The notes beneath the pieces were generated by a model. The model was not told where the DNA came from, ran no database searches, and saw only the letters and a list, made by a program, of their open reading frames with translations. Position numbers and translations under genes: made by a program. From Chromohalobacter canadensis (lineage in GTDB: Bacteria > Pseudomonadota > Gammaproteobacteria > Pseudomonadales > Halomonadaceae): 64,000 nt of DNA. Of the stretch, positions 9,148 through 17,370 are shown piece by piece (the stretch's first letter is position 1; the number at the start of each line of letters is the position of its first letter). The stretch spans positions 41,500 through 105,499 of the forward strand of contig NZ_JAJQJH010000012.1 of the NCBI RefSeq assembly GCF_029544075.1, in the 5' to 3' direction.

Positions 9148-9180
9148 GAGACGATTTTCCTATCCGTAGCGTATCACGTC

Positions 9181-9198
9181 ACATACGATAGCGTATGT
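9181..9198. promoter_or_regulatory. Inverted repeat upstream of lpxR
   Basis: ACATACG and CGTATGT are separated by ATAG, 34 bases upstream of the lpxR start codon. This is a candidate operator site in the promoter region; the binding protein is unknown. Confidence 0.3.
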
Positions 9199-9233
9199 AA
9201 GCGATGTCGGGTAGGGAAATTTGGCCCTGCTAA

Positions 9234-9266
9234 TGCCGCCCGGGTCACGAAAACACTCGGGCGGCA
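9234..9266 (-). terminator. Possible terminator downstream of the slyB-like gene
   Basis: TGCCGCCCG and its complement form a 9-bp stem around a 15-base loop, 30 bases past the stop codon of the lipoprotein gene. There is no strong T-run on the minus strand, so the call is weak. Confidence 0.35.
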
Positions 9267-9296
9267 CATGCTAGCTTGGTAATCGCTTACTGGCGA

Positions 9297-9764
9297 TCAA
9301 TAAGGCGCGACACTCAGATTGGCTCCACTGCCCACCATGCGTACTTTCTGTCCTACTTGCCAGTTGCGGTCAGCTTTCTGGACCACGACGACGGAATCGC
9401 CGCTATCGCGCCGGATTTCTATCTCCCAGGCCTGCGTACGATTGGCGGCATCTTCGACCTTGCTGCCAGCGACGCTACCGCCGATGGCGCCAGCTGCCGT
9501 AGCGATGGTGCGTCCAGACCCACCGCCGACTTGGTTTCCGAGCAAGCCACCCAGCACGGCGCCGCCTAGGCCACCCAGAATGCCTTCGTTCTGATCGCCG
9601 GCTTGAATCTGCACCTGGCGCACCGACGTGATAGTGCCGTAAGTCACCGACTGCGCGGTTTCGGCTTGCCCGCTGCGATAGACATCACCGGAATAAGGTG
9701 AAGTGTTGGCACATCCGGCGAGTGCCAATGACCCGATAAGTGCTAAAGGAAGTAGTGCTTTCAT
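9297..9764 (-). CDS. slyB: SlyB-like outer-membrane lipoprotein with glycine-zipper segment
   Basis: A 155-residue lipoprotein with lipobox LALAGC (Cys18). It then has a glycine-zipper double helix (LGGLGGAVLGGLLGNQVGG and AAGAIGGSVAG) and a small C-terminal beta domain. This is the architecture of SlyB/Pcp family proteins, which in E. coli are PhoP-induced and form rings around outer-membrane proteins under envelope stress. The ribosome site AGGTCGC is modest. Two other family members (e.g. OsmB-type) share the zipper, but length and the C-terminal domain favour SlyB. Confidence 0.85.
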   Translation of the reverse strand: MKALLPLALIGSLALAGCANTSPYSGDVYRSGQAETAQSVTYGTITSVRQVQIQAGDQNEGILGGLGGAVLGGLLGNQVGGGSGRTIATAAGAIGGSVAGSKVEDAANRTQAWEIEIRRDSGDSVVVVQKADRNWQVGQKVRMVGSGANLSVAPY

Positions 9765-9873
9765 GCGACCTCCGTTACTTTCATGCTGTTTGAAAACAGC
9801 GTTCTCAAACTATTCTAGCGCGTTGATACGATACCGGCCAGTGCTGGCGACGAAGATGCGCCACTGCGCTGCG

Positions 9874-10338
9874 TTAATCGCCTGGCTGCCGATAATGGTA
9901 GACGAGTCGCTCATCCTTGCGAGGTCCCACGATATGCCATTCGAGTCGAAAGCCGTGGGGCTCGAAGGTGAGACGGGCCTGGTAGGTATCAGCACCGCAG
10001 AGATGTGGCGACTTGCTGGTCAATGTGGTCGCCGAGTCGGCGACGAGGTCGAATAGCCAGACCGCAGCGTCGGGGCCCCGGCGCTCGTGATAGAGCGCGA
10101 TATGATCAGGATGAAGGTCCCAGCGATAGACATTGCGAAACGCTACCTCGCGGGATTGACCTTGAGGCAGAAAATGGCCTTGTTCGACGAAGCGTACCCA
10201 GTCGGTGTGTCTCTCGGGCGCTACCGTTCCTGCACCTTGACCGGACCAGGCCACTTCGGAGGCATGCCCCGAGCGAGACGTGAAGCTCAATCGGTGGATA
10301 CTAGGCAAGAGACGTGTCAGGCGTATAATGGAAGTCAA
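9874..10338 (-). CDS. DUF6314 family protein
   Basis: About 150 residues, cytoplasmic. The C-terminal half carries the hallmark pattern of DUF6314: HLCGADTY, then a beta-rich stretch, then EWHIVGPRKDERLVYHY. The first half has W-x-G-x-G (WSGQGAG) and a Y-W pair (NVYRWDL) also typical of the family. Function is unknown; the compact beta pattern suggests a small lipocalin/nitrobindin-like barrel, which is inference only. No ATG fits: the frame opens with TTG at 10338, and TTG at 10308 or 10290 are alternatives; none has a good ribosome site. A TATAAT at 10324-10329 overlaps this 5' end, which favours one of the shorter starts. Confidence 0.7.
   Translation of the reverse strand: MTSIIRLTRLLPSIHRLSFTSRSGHASEVAWSGQGAGTVAPERHTDWVRFVEQGHFLPQGQSREVAFRNVYRWDLHPDHIALYHERRGPDAAVWLFDLVADSATTLTSKSPHLCGADTYQARLTFEPHGFRLEWHIVGPRKDERLVYHYRQPGD
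10324..10329 (+). promoter_or_regulatory. Probable -10 element for the EamA transporter gene
   Basis: A consensus TATAAT lies 38 bases before the EamA start codon at 10367. I see no good -35 box at 17 bases upstream, so this promoter may rely on an activator or an extended -10. Confidence 0.4.
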
Positions 10339-10366
10339 CTTATATAAATCCGAAGGTTAACTATAA

Positions 10367-11242
10367 ATGGGATATTTGATTGGCGTGACGACGCTCTGGG
10401 CATTTTCTTTCAGCCTGATCGGCGTCTACCTCTCTGGCCAGGTCGATAGTTATTTCGCGGTGCTCACCCGCATTGGGTTGGCGGCGCTGGTCTTTCTGAT
10501 CTGGCTACGTCCGCGACATTTGCCGCTCGAGCATGTATTGGGACTGATGGCCATTGGCGCTGTGCAACTGGGAGCGATGTATATTGGTTTCTATCAGTCG
10601 TTTCTGTTGTTGAGCGTGCCGGAAGTCTTGCTGTTCACGATCTTCACACCACTTTATATCACCTTGATCGACGACATACTCAAGGGGCGCTTTACGCCAT
10701 TCTATCTGCTCACTGCTGCGCTTGCCGTGTTCGGGGCGGCGGTCATTCGTTACGCTGACATCAGCGACGCCTATTGGGCCGGGTTCCTGGTCGTACAGAG
10801 CTCGAACCTATGCTTCGCCGTGGGGCAGGTCGCTTATCGTCATTTGGCGCCGCGCTTGCCACAGGAGGTAGCGCATCGCCATGTCTTCGGCTGGTTCTAC
10901 CTGGGAGCGTTGTGTGTGGCGTTACCGGCGTTCTGGCTGTTTGGCGATACCACGGCGTTGCCGACGACCTCGCTACAGTGGGGCGTCTTGCTATGGCTGG
11001 GCGTCGTTGCATCGGGGCTTGGTTACTTCCTCTGGAACAAGGGGGCTTGTCGAGTCGATGCTGGGACGCTGGCGATCATGAACAATGCGCTGGTGCCCGC
11101 CGGGTTGCTGGTCAATCTGCTAATCTGGAACCGCGACGCGGATGTGCCGCGTCTGATGTTGGGCGGGGGAATATTGCTGGCCTCGTTACTGATCAATACT
11201 TGGTGGCGCCGGCGTCATCAGGCGTCGCTTGGTATTACTTGA
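10367..11242 (+). CDS. EamA-family (DMT) carboxylate/amino acid/amine exporter-like protein
   Basis: A 291-residue integral membrane protein with ten predicted helices arranged as two EamA repeats. The first repeat begins YLIGVTTLWAFSFSLIG and the second begins near WAGFLVVQSSNLCFAVGQVAYR. The second-repeat GYFLWNKGACRVDAGTLAIMNN region is typical of the carboxylate/amino acid/amine subgroup of the drug/metabolite transporter superfamily. Substrate is unknown. The gene follows a poorly conserved, A/T-rich leader with GAAGG a few bases before the ATG. Confidence 0.85.
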   Translation: MGYLIGVTTLWAFSFSLIGVYLSGQVDSYFAVLTRIGLAALVFLIWLRPRHLPLEHVLGLMAIGAVQLGAMYIGFYQSFLLLSVPEVLLFTIFTPLYITLIDDILKGRFTPFYLLTAALAVFGAAVIRYADISDAYWAGFLVVQSSNLCFAVGQVAYRHLAPRLPQEVAHRHVFGWFYLGALCVALPAFWLFGDTTALPTTSLQWGVLLWLGVVASGLGYFLWNKGACRVDAGTLAIMNNALVPAGLLVNLLIWNRDADVPRLMLGGGILLASLLINTWWRRRHQASLGIT

Positions 11243-11336
11243 TCGCGTTGCGGCCGCCTGTTGAGCCAGGCGGCTCTAAACCCGGACGACGTTTCGTGTT
11301 TTCATGGTGATGACGCCTTTCGTTCAGGACATCTTC

Positions 11337-13013
11337 ATGAAGCATTCTTTGTTATCGCGTTACGGTTTTTTCACGGTGTGCTGTGTGATCACGCTGGTGA
11401 CGACGCTCATGGCCATACAGTGGCATGGTGTGTGGCTGGTGCCGTTGGTGAGTGGCGTACTGGTACTCGTGGGTATTGCCGATCTTTCACAGCGTGGATA
11501 TGCGGTACGTCGCAATTACCCGATCATTGGTAACTTGCGTTATGTCTTTCAGGCATTACGTCCGGAGTTGCGTCAGTATCTTTTCGAGGCTGATACCGAG
11601 CAGCTGCCGTTTTCCCATGTGCAGCGTAGTTTAGTCTACCAGCGAGCGCGCCAGCATAACGATGCCAAGCCCTTCGGGACCCTGCGCGATGTCTACGCCA
11701 ATGCCTATGAGTACATCGGTCATTCGATGGAAACGGCATCTGTGGCAGAGCCGGACGATTTTCGTCTGACCATCGGTAACGGCCAGTGCGCCCAGCCTTA
11801 TGAGATTTCGCTATTCAATATCTCGGCGATGAGTTTCGGTGCATTGAGCGCTAATGCGATTCGCGCCCTCAACAAGGGCGCCCGGCTTGGACGCTTCGCG
11901 CATGACACTGGGGAAGGGGGTATCAGTCCGTATCATCGCGAACATGGCGGTGATCTGATCTGGGAACTCGGCAGTGGTTATTTCGGCTGTCGTACGCCGG
12001 CTGGAGAGTTTGACCCGAAACGCTTCGCCGAGCAGGCCAGCGATGCGCAGGTCAAGATGATCGAGGTCAAGCTCAGCCAAGGTGCCAAGCCCGGTCACGG
12101 AGGGCTGCTTCCGGCGGACAAGATTACCCCGGAAATCGCCCAGACGCGGGAGATCCCTCAAGGCGAGGATTGTCTCTCGCCGGCCAGCCATCCGGCGTTC
12201 TCGACGCCGCTCGAGATGCTTGATTTCATCGCGCAATTGCGTGAGCTTTCCGGCGGCAAGCCGGTCGGCTTCAAGCTGTGTCTCGGCCAACCCTGGCAGT
12301 TCATGGCCATCGTCAAGGCAATGCTTGAAACCGAGGTTGTGCCCGATTTCATCGTCGTCGATGGCAGTGAAGGGGGCACGGGCGCAGCTCCGGTCGAGTT
12401 CTCCGATCATCTGGGAGCGCCACTGCGTGAAGGGATCTTGTTCGTGCATAACACGCTGGTCGGCGTAGGGTTGCGTGAGCAGGTTCACCTCGGAGCGAGC
12501 GGCAAGATCATCAGCGCTTTCGATATCGCTCGGGTCATGGCAATGGGTGCCGATTGGGTTAATGCCGCACGTGGGTACATGTTTGCGCTGGGCTGTATTC
12601 AATCGCAAAGTTGCCATACCAACCGCTGCCCGACGGGAGTGGCCACCCAAGACCCGCTACGTCAGAAAGCATTGGTGGTCGGCGACAAGGCCGAGCAGGT
12701 GTATCACTTTCATCACAATACCCTGCATGCCCTGGCAGAGATGATCGCCGCGGCGGGGCTGACGCGCCCGTGGCAGATCACCCCGGACCACCTCGTGCAC
12801 CGGGTCTCGGAAAACGAGGTGAAGCTATTCTCTCATCTACATCCGTTTCTGGAGCCTGGCGAGTTGTTGCGCGACCCCGGTCAGCGCCCGTTCTATGGGC
12901 GTATTTGGCGCATGGCGCAGGCCAAGAGCTTCGCCCCCATGCAGGTGGCTGATGCAGGATTTGACCGACCGGGGCGTGTCCCTGGTGCGCTTCGCCCCCA
13001 TGCAGGTGGCTGA
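11337..13013 (+). CDS. Membrane-anchored FMN-binding glutamate-synthase-like protein, C-terminus altered by a repeat
   Basis: About 558 residues. Two N-terminal hydrophobic helices are followed by a domain resembling the FMN/3Fe-4S half of the glutamate synthase large subunit. Visible signs are GHGGLLPADKI, DGSEGGTGAAP for FMN, and C-x5-C-x4-C (CIQSQSCHTNRC) for the 3Fe-4S cluster. There is no amidotransferase domain, so it is not a complete GltB; the electron acceptor and substrate are unknown. ATG at 11337 has AGGA seven bases upstream, better than ATG 11304. The last residues after SFAPMQVADA are read in a frame shifted by a 61-base insertion bounded by 29-base direct repeats. Removing 61 bases would give the ending ...VADATSGSTAA and a stop at 13041. 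Confidence 0.85.
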   Translation: MKHSLLSRYGFFTVCCVITLVTTLMAIQWHGVWLVPLVSGVLVLVGIADLSQRGYAVRRNYPIIGNLRYVFQALRPELRQYLFEADTEQLPFSHVQRSLVYQRARQHNDAKPFGTLRDVYANAYEYIGHSMETASVAEPDDFRLTIGNGQCAQPYEISLFNISAMSFGALSANAIRALNKGARLGRFAHDTGEGGISPYHREHGGDLIWELGSGYFGCRTPAGEFDPKRFAEQASDAQVKMIEVKLSQGAKPGHGGLLPADKITPEIAQTREIPQGEDCLSPASHPAFSTPLEMLDFIAQLRELSGGKPVGFKLCLGQPWQFMAIVKAMLETEVVPDFIVVDGSEGGTGAAPVEFSDHLGAPLREGILFVHNTLVGVGLREQVHLGASGKIISAFDIARVMAMGADWVNAARGYMFALGCIQSQSCHTNRCPTGVATQDPLRQKALVVGDKAEQVYHFHHNTLHALAEMIAAAGLTRPWQITPDHLVHRVSENEVKLFSHLHPFLEPGELLRDPGQRPFYGRIWRMAQAKSFAPMQVADAGFDRPGRVPGALRPHAGG

Positions 13014-13017
13014 TGCA
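12928..13017 (+). repeat. 29-bp direct repeat, two copies spaced 61 bases, at the 3' end of the flavoprotein gene
   Basis: Identical 29-base copies occupy 12928-12956 and 12989-13017 (beginning GCTTCGCCCCCATGCAGG), separated by 32 unrelated bases. A period of 61 is not divisible by three, so the second copy is read in a different frame. Confidence 0.95.
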
Positions 13018-13050
13018 ACGAGTGGGTCGACGGCCGCGTAGAGGCATTTT

Positions 13051-13491
13051 TCAGGCGTCATGACGGTGCTGGTGCGGCTCGGGGGCGGCCTTGCCGTTGG
13101 CGAAGGCGGTTAGGATCGTGCATTGTGTGGCTGCGTGCGGGCCGCCGCAGCAGGCATCGGTCAGGTGGGCCAGCGCCTGGCGCATGTGATGCAATTCCGC
13201 GAGGCGTGCGTCGATAGCGGCGAGTTTGTCCTCGGCAACACGCTTGACCTCTTCGCAGGTGTGCGCATCGGCATCGACCTGCAGCGAGAGCAGCTCACGA
13301 ATGTCGGCCAGGGTAAAGCCCAGACGCTTGGCGCGCAGGATGAAATGTAGGCGCTCGAGGTTGTCCGCAGCGTAGTAGCGATAGCCGTTGTCGCCGCGTT
13401 GGGCATCCGGGAGTAATCCTTCCTTTTCGTAGTAGCGCAACGTATCGACGCTGACGCCGCTACGCTCGGCCAGTTCTCCGATCCGTAGCAT
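13051..13491 (-). CDS. zntR: Zinc-responsive MerR-family regulator ZntR
   Basis: A 146-residue MerR regulator with the N-terminal winged helix (MLRIGELAERSGVSVDTLRYYEKEG) and a dimerisation helix. The metal-binding residues of E. coli ZntR are all present at the same numbers: Cys79 (HTC), Cys114, Cys115 and His119 (ACCGGPH) and Cys124 (QC). The pattern indicates Zn(II) rather than Cu(I) or Hg(II). Such proteins activate a zinc-exporting P-type ATPase (zntA) by untwisting a 19-20 bp promoter spacer. No metal-efflux gene is adjacent, so the target must lie elsewhere. CadR/PbrR-type lead or cadmium sensing is the main alternative. Confidence 0.9.
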   Translation of the reverse strand: MLRIGELAERSGVSVDTLRYYEKEGLLPDAQRGDNGYRYYAADNLERLHFILRAKRLGFTLADIRELLSLQVDADAHTCEEVKRVAEDKLAAIDARLAELHHMRQALAHLTDACCGGPHAATQCTILTAFANGKAAPEPHQHRHDA

Positions 13492-13506
13492 GGTGGGCTC
13501 TCCTCC

Positions 13507-14562
13507 TCATATAGTGGACGTAATGGGTGGCAGTGGCAGGCTTCGCGGCCAGTCATCGGGTACGATGAAAAAACGCCGCTGGGTGCCGTCGGGCGCTTGC
13601 AGATGATATTGCTGTGGCGCGCCGGTACCCGTGAAGTGTGTCTCGAGTTCGGCGTCTACGCTCTCTAGCGAGCGATAGGACTCGCCCCCGGGAAGCGCAA
13701 GCCAATGTGGCTTGTGAAGCGGGGCGCCCAGGGTCCCCGTTGGCAAGTTGTCACGCAGTATCGGCCAGTCTTGCCATGGCAGCCAATTGCCATGCGTGGC
13801 GGTGGTGTGTGCCGGGTGCGGTGCCGCTATCGTGATGGGCCAAGGATAAAAGAGCATCCCGAGCATGGCTGCTCGCTGCCGAAGTGATCTTGGGTCAATA
13901 GCCAGCGCGTTCAAGCGTGCCATCGAGCGCGGATGATGTGCCAGGGGCAACTGATGATGATCAGTATGGGCATGCTTGCGCGCCAGCGAGTCGACGCAGC
14001 CGGGGCCGATCCAGCGTGCCGGGTTGCGTTCGTCGCCGGGTCCTTCGCGAAGGCCCAGATAATACTTGATGGCCAATTCAAGATGGATGGGCTGTCCCTG
14101 TCGATCGGCATAGATCACATCTAGCTCACCGAGGGTGCGGCTGGCCTCGTGAATCGCGATGTTGGTGGCCAGTAGGTGAGTTGCCGGGGCAAGGTCGAGA
14201 AGGGCGTGCCAGAGGCGCTCATGATAATGCCCCAGACGTCGCGGTGGCGTCGCGCCGATATACGATATGAGCCGTTGTGGTTCGGCGTCGAGTGCATGCA
14301 GCCAAGCCTTTCTGCACGAAGCGTCTTCAAGCCCGAGCTCCTCGAGTGTCGGCCGGCCCGGGTAATCGCTGTCGATGATATCCGGTGCATGCAATAGCCA
14401 AGCGAGATCACGCACCCAGGGGTGGTCAAACGATGCCCATTCGTCTTCCAGCGCGGGCATGGCGGCATCGAGCAGTGCTTGCGTCATTTCGTCGTCATGT
14501 GTAAGGCGCCTGTCGTCAACTGATATGCTTTTTTCATACTTATCTGAATCTGTACTCTCCAT
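13507..14562 (-). CDS. DUF1853 family protein, PD-(D/E)XK nuclease-like
   Basis: A 351-residue cytoplasmic protein. The N-terminal part has the DUF1853 hallmark HPWVRDLAWLL, and the middle has GELDVIYADRQ followed by HLELAIKYYL. The spacing of E-x-D and E-x-A-x-K looks like the active site of the PD-(D/E)XK nuclease fold, suggesting metal-dependent nucleic acid cleavage, but the family is uncharacterised. The ATG at 14562 has AGGGGAA upstream; a longer frame exists but would overlap the region between the divergent promoters. It is divergent from the MocR regulator. Confidence 0.8.
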   Translation of the reverse strand: MESTDSDKYEKSISVDDRRLTHDDEMTQALLDAAMPALEDEWASFDHPWVRDLAWLLHAPDIIDSDYPGRPTLEELGLEDASCRKAWLHALDAEPQRLISYIGATPPRRLGHYHERLWHALLDLAPATHLLATNIAIHEASRTLGELDVIYADRQGQPIHLELAIKYYLGLREGPGDERNPARWIGPGCVDSLARKHAHTDHHQLPLAHHPRSMARLNALAIDPRSLRQRAAMLGMLFYPWPITIAAPHPAHTTATHGNWLPWQDWPILRDNLPTGTLGAPLHKPHWLALPGGESYRSLESVDAELETHFTGTGAPQQYHLQAPDGTQRRFFIVPDDWPRSLPLPPITSTI

Positions 14563-14653
14563 GGTATTCCCCTGACAATATCTCCAGTTGCAAGACAATG
14601 CGAACCCGTTGCCGTTGCGTTTAAACAGGTAGTGAGTGTTGTCGGAGGTGGAC

Positions 14654-16117
14654 ATGAAGCGTTATCAACATCTGGCTGAAGCACTTGAGTCTTCAATTCT
14701 CTCCGGTGCGTTGCATGCCGGGGATCGTCTGCCTTCGATTCGTGCTGCCAGCATCAGCCGTAATGTCAGTCCCACGACTGTTTTCAAGGCGTATTATCTA
14801 CTGGAAGCCAAAGGACTTATCCGGGCGCGTGACCGCTCAGGGTTCTATGTCGTTGGGCCGGAAGGCACCCGTCCGCCGGAAATCGAGATGACCAGCGCGC
14901 CTGACGAGCGTGTATTCAATGTCGATGTCAGCGACCGTGTTCTCCAGGTGCTAGGCGCCACTATGCGCCGCGATCTGGTGCCTTTGGGGTCTGCACTGCC
15001 GAGTCCTGAGCTCTATCCTATCCCGAGGCTTTCTCAGGTCATGGCATCCACGCTACCCAAGCTGAGTGTCTGGCACACGGTGGATGATTTGAGCCCGGGT
15101 AGTGCTCAACTGCGTCATGCTATTTCACTGCGCTATCACGCGGATGGTATGCAAGTGTATGCGGATGATCTCGTGGTGACCAATGGCGCACTGGAAGCGC
15201 TCAATATCTGCCTGGGTGTCGTCACCCAGCCGGGGGATGCGGTCATTGTAGAGTCCCCTACCTTTTATGCGGCGCTCCAAGCGCTGGAACGGAATCACCT
15301 ACGGGCAATCGAGATATCGACACATCCACGCGATGGTGTTGACCTAGAGGCGATGGAACGGGCGATACAGCGGTATAAGCCGGCGGCATGCTGGTTGATG
15401 ACCAACTTCCAGAACCCGTTGGGTAGCCTGATGCCAGAAGACAAGAAACGTGATCTTGTCGCGCTACTGCAACGCTATGCTTTGCCGATGATCGAGGATG
15501 ATGTCTATGGTGAGCTTTATTTCGATAGCCGCCGGCCGCTGCCTGCCAAAGCCTTCGACCAGGAAGGTTTGATCATGCACTGCAGCTCATTTTCCAAAAG
15601 TCTGGCACCTGGCTGGCGTGTTGGCTGGGTGGCAGGGGGGCGCTATACCCAACACATCATGCGCGACAAACTTTCACTTTCTTTATCGGCATCAGCGCCG
15701 GCTCAGGTAGCGCTATCGGCTTACCTGTCACGAAGCGGGTTTGATCGGCATTTGCGAACGCTTAGGCACAGGTTTGAATGGCAGCGTAACTGTATGCTGC
15801 AAGCGATCACGGCGCATTTCCCTGAAGGTACCCGGACTACATATCCCGCTGGAGGATATTTTTTATGGGTCGAGTTGCCGAAGTGTGTGGACACTTCGCG
15901 GCTACACCAGATGGCGCTGGCCGAAGGTATCAGTATCGCGCCGGGTAGTATCTTTTCTTCGCACGAGCGTTTTCACCACTGTCTGCGTTTGAACTATGGC
16001 CATCCCTGGGATGAGCGCTTGCAGACCGGCATGGAAATTCTCGGGCGCCTGATTGCCCAGCAGCTGGAGTGCGGGGACCACTCGACAGATGAAATCCAGC
16101 AAGGAGCGATACCATGA
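14654..16117 (+). CDS. MocR/GntR-type transcriptional regulator with aminotransferase domain
   Basis: A 487-residue MocR protein. A GntR winged helix occupies about residues 1-75 (SGALHAGDRLPSIRAAS, SPTTVFKAYYLLEAKGLI). It is fused to a fold-type I aminotransferase domain that binds PLP through the Lys in SSFSKSLAPGWRVGW. MocR regulators sense PLP or amine substrates and control genes of vitamin B6, GABA, taurine or other amine metabolism. The ATG at 14654 has GGAGG five bases upstream. The gene is coupled by an ATGA overlap to a small membrane protein gene, and the divergent partner is DUF1853. Either could be a target; no operator can be assigned. Confidence 0.9.
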   Translation: MKRYQHLAEALESSILSGALHAGDRLPSIRAASISRNVSPTTVFKAYYLLEAKGLIRARDRSGFYVVGPEGTRPPEIEMTSAPDERVFNVDVSDRVLQVLGATMRRDLVPLGSALPSPELYPIPRLSQVMASTLPKLSVWHTVDDLSPGSAQLRHAISLRYHADGMQVYADDLVVTNGALEALNICLGVVTQPGDAVIVESPTFYAALQALERNHLRAIEISTHPRDGVDLEAMERAIQRYKPAACWLMTNFQNPLGSLMPEDKKRDLVALLQRYALPMIEDDVYGELYFDSRRPLPAKAFDQEGLIMHCSSFSKSLAPGWRVGWVAGGRYTQHIMRDKLSLSLSASAPAQVALSAYLSRSGFDRHLRTLRHRFEWQRNCMLQAITAHFPEGTRTTYPAGGYFLWVELPKCVDTSRLHQMALAEGISIAPGSIFSSHERFHHCLRLNYGHPWDERLQTGMEILGRLIAQQLECGDHSTDEIQQGAIP

Positions 16118-16383
16118 GTAAGAAGCCAATGTCGCGTAAACTTAAAGCGATATTCAAATTCTTCGCGGCTATCCTCGTGATCAATGTGATCGTGGGCGTC
16201 GCTGGGATTGTCTTCATGATGCTCTATTACGGCGAGGTCGATGGGCAGGGTTGGGCAGCGTTGGTGACCTTCATGATCTTGAATACGATCTTCGCTTCGC
16301 CGGTGGCCTTGTATCTCTACTGGTGGGAGTTGCACCCCGTGCAGACACCCGAGTCGGATCAGTACAACGACCCCAGGGAATGA
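16114..16383 (+). CDS. Small two-helix membrane protein coupled to the MocR gene
   Basis: An 89-residue protein. A basic N-terminus (MSKKPMSRKLK) is followed by hydrophobic helix 1 (about residues 13-40), a short polar turn, helix 2 (about 44-69) and an acidic tail. Its ATG overlaps the MocR stop codon (ATGA), and AAGGAG lies upstream inside the MocR gene, so translation is probably coupled. I do not recognise a family. Context suggests it belongs to the same transcript as the regulator. Confidence 0.75.
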   Translation: MSKKPMSRKLKAIFKFFAAILVINVIVGVAGIVFMMLYYGEVDGQGWAALVTFMILNTIFASPVALYLYWWELHPVQTPESDQYNDPRE

Positions 16384-16487
16384 GCGAAGATCGCTAATAT
16401 TGTAAACGTTCCGGTTGGGCGCGGTTTGCTCCGCTGCTCGCCAGTCCGCATAATGACGGGCCGCGACGCCGGCAACGAGACGCTTTC

Positions 16488-17369
16488 ATGCAGCCATTCA
16501 AGACCATTGGCCTGATCGGGCGATTGGGCAGCCCCAATGCGGTAGAGACGCTCAAGCGGTTGCTCCGCTTTCTCGGCGCTCGCCAGCTCAATGTGATCAT
16601 CGAGGAGCGCACCGCCACGGTATTGCTCAATCATGGTTATCCCGAGGCGAGCCGTCGCCAGTTGGGTGAGCGCTGTGACTTGGCGATCGTGGTTGGCGGT
16701 GATGGCAGCCTGTTGAGCGCCGCGCGGGAGTTGTGCGCCACGGGTACGCCGGTATTGGGCGTCAATCGGGGGCGGTTGGGGTTTTTGACCGATATCTCGC
16801 CGGATGAAGTCGAAGAGCGAATCGGCGAAGTGCTTGATGGGCACTTCGAGAGCGAACGTCGTTTCCTGTTGGAGGCGGAAGTGTTCCGCGCTGGCGAACA
16901 GGTCGGCACGGCCTCGGGACTCAACGATGTGGTCATCCATCCTGGTAAGGCCGCGCGGATGATCGAGTTCGAGCTGTTTATCGATGGTCAGTTCGTCTAC
17001 AGCCAACGCAGCGATGGGTTGATTATCGCTACGCCGACCGGCTCCACTGCTTATGCCTTGTCGGGAGGTGGCCCGATCGTGCATCCCCGGCTCGAGGCCA
17101 TCACGTTGGTGCCGATGTTTCCGCATACGTTGTCGAGTCGGCCGATCGTCATCGATGCGGCCAGCGAGATCACGGTGCATATCGGTGAAACCAACCACGC
17201 GTATCCGCATGTCAGTTGTGACGGCCAGACCCAAGTGGTTTCCAAGCCCGGGGACCGCTTGGTCGTACGCCGCAAACGGGAACGGCTGACACTCCTTCAT
17301 CCGCATGGTCACAACTATTTCGAGGCCTGTCGCACCAAGCTCGGCTGGAGCAGCCGGATGGGGGAGTGA
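16488..17369 (+). CDS. nadK: NAD kinase
   Basis: A 293-residue enzyme that phosphorylates NAD to NADP with ATP or polyphosphate. The conserved GGDGS motif is at about residues 70-74, NRGRLGFLTD follows, and TPTGSTAYALSGGGPI carries the second nucleotide-binding motif. Length matches gammaproteobacterial NadK. The stop codon is separated by one base from the start of a phosphoesterase gene, so the two are probably cotranslated. Cytoplasmic and expected to be essential. Confidence 0.96.
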   Translation: MQPFKTIGLIGRLGSPNAVETLKRLLRFLGARQLNVIIEERTATVLLNHGYPEASRRQLGERCDLAIVVGGDGSLLSAARELCATGTPVLGVNRGRLGFLTDISPDEVEERIGEVLDGHFESERRFLLEAEVFRAGEQVGTASGLNDVVIHPGKAARMIEFELFIDGQFVYSQRSDGLIIATPTGSTAYALSGGGPIVHPRLEAITLVPMFPHTLSSRPIVIDAASEITVHIGETNHAYPHVSCDGQTQVVSKPGDRLVVRRKRERLTLLHPHGHNYFEACRTKLGWSSRMGE

Positions 17370-17370
17370 C

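Noticed and set aside
11811..12650. 279-codon frame antisense to the glutamate-synthase-like gene
   Set aside because: No start signal or family resemblance; the sense strand has FMN and Fe-S motifs.
12928..13017. CRISPR-like repeat array
   Set aside because: Only two copies of the 29-base repeat exist, inside a coding region, and no cas genes are present.
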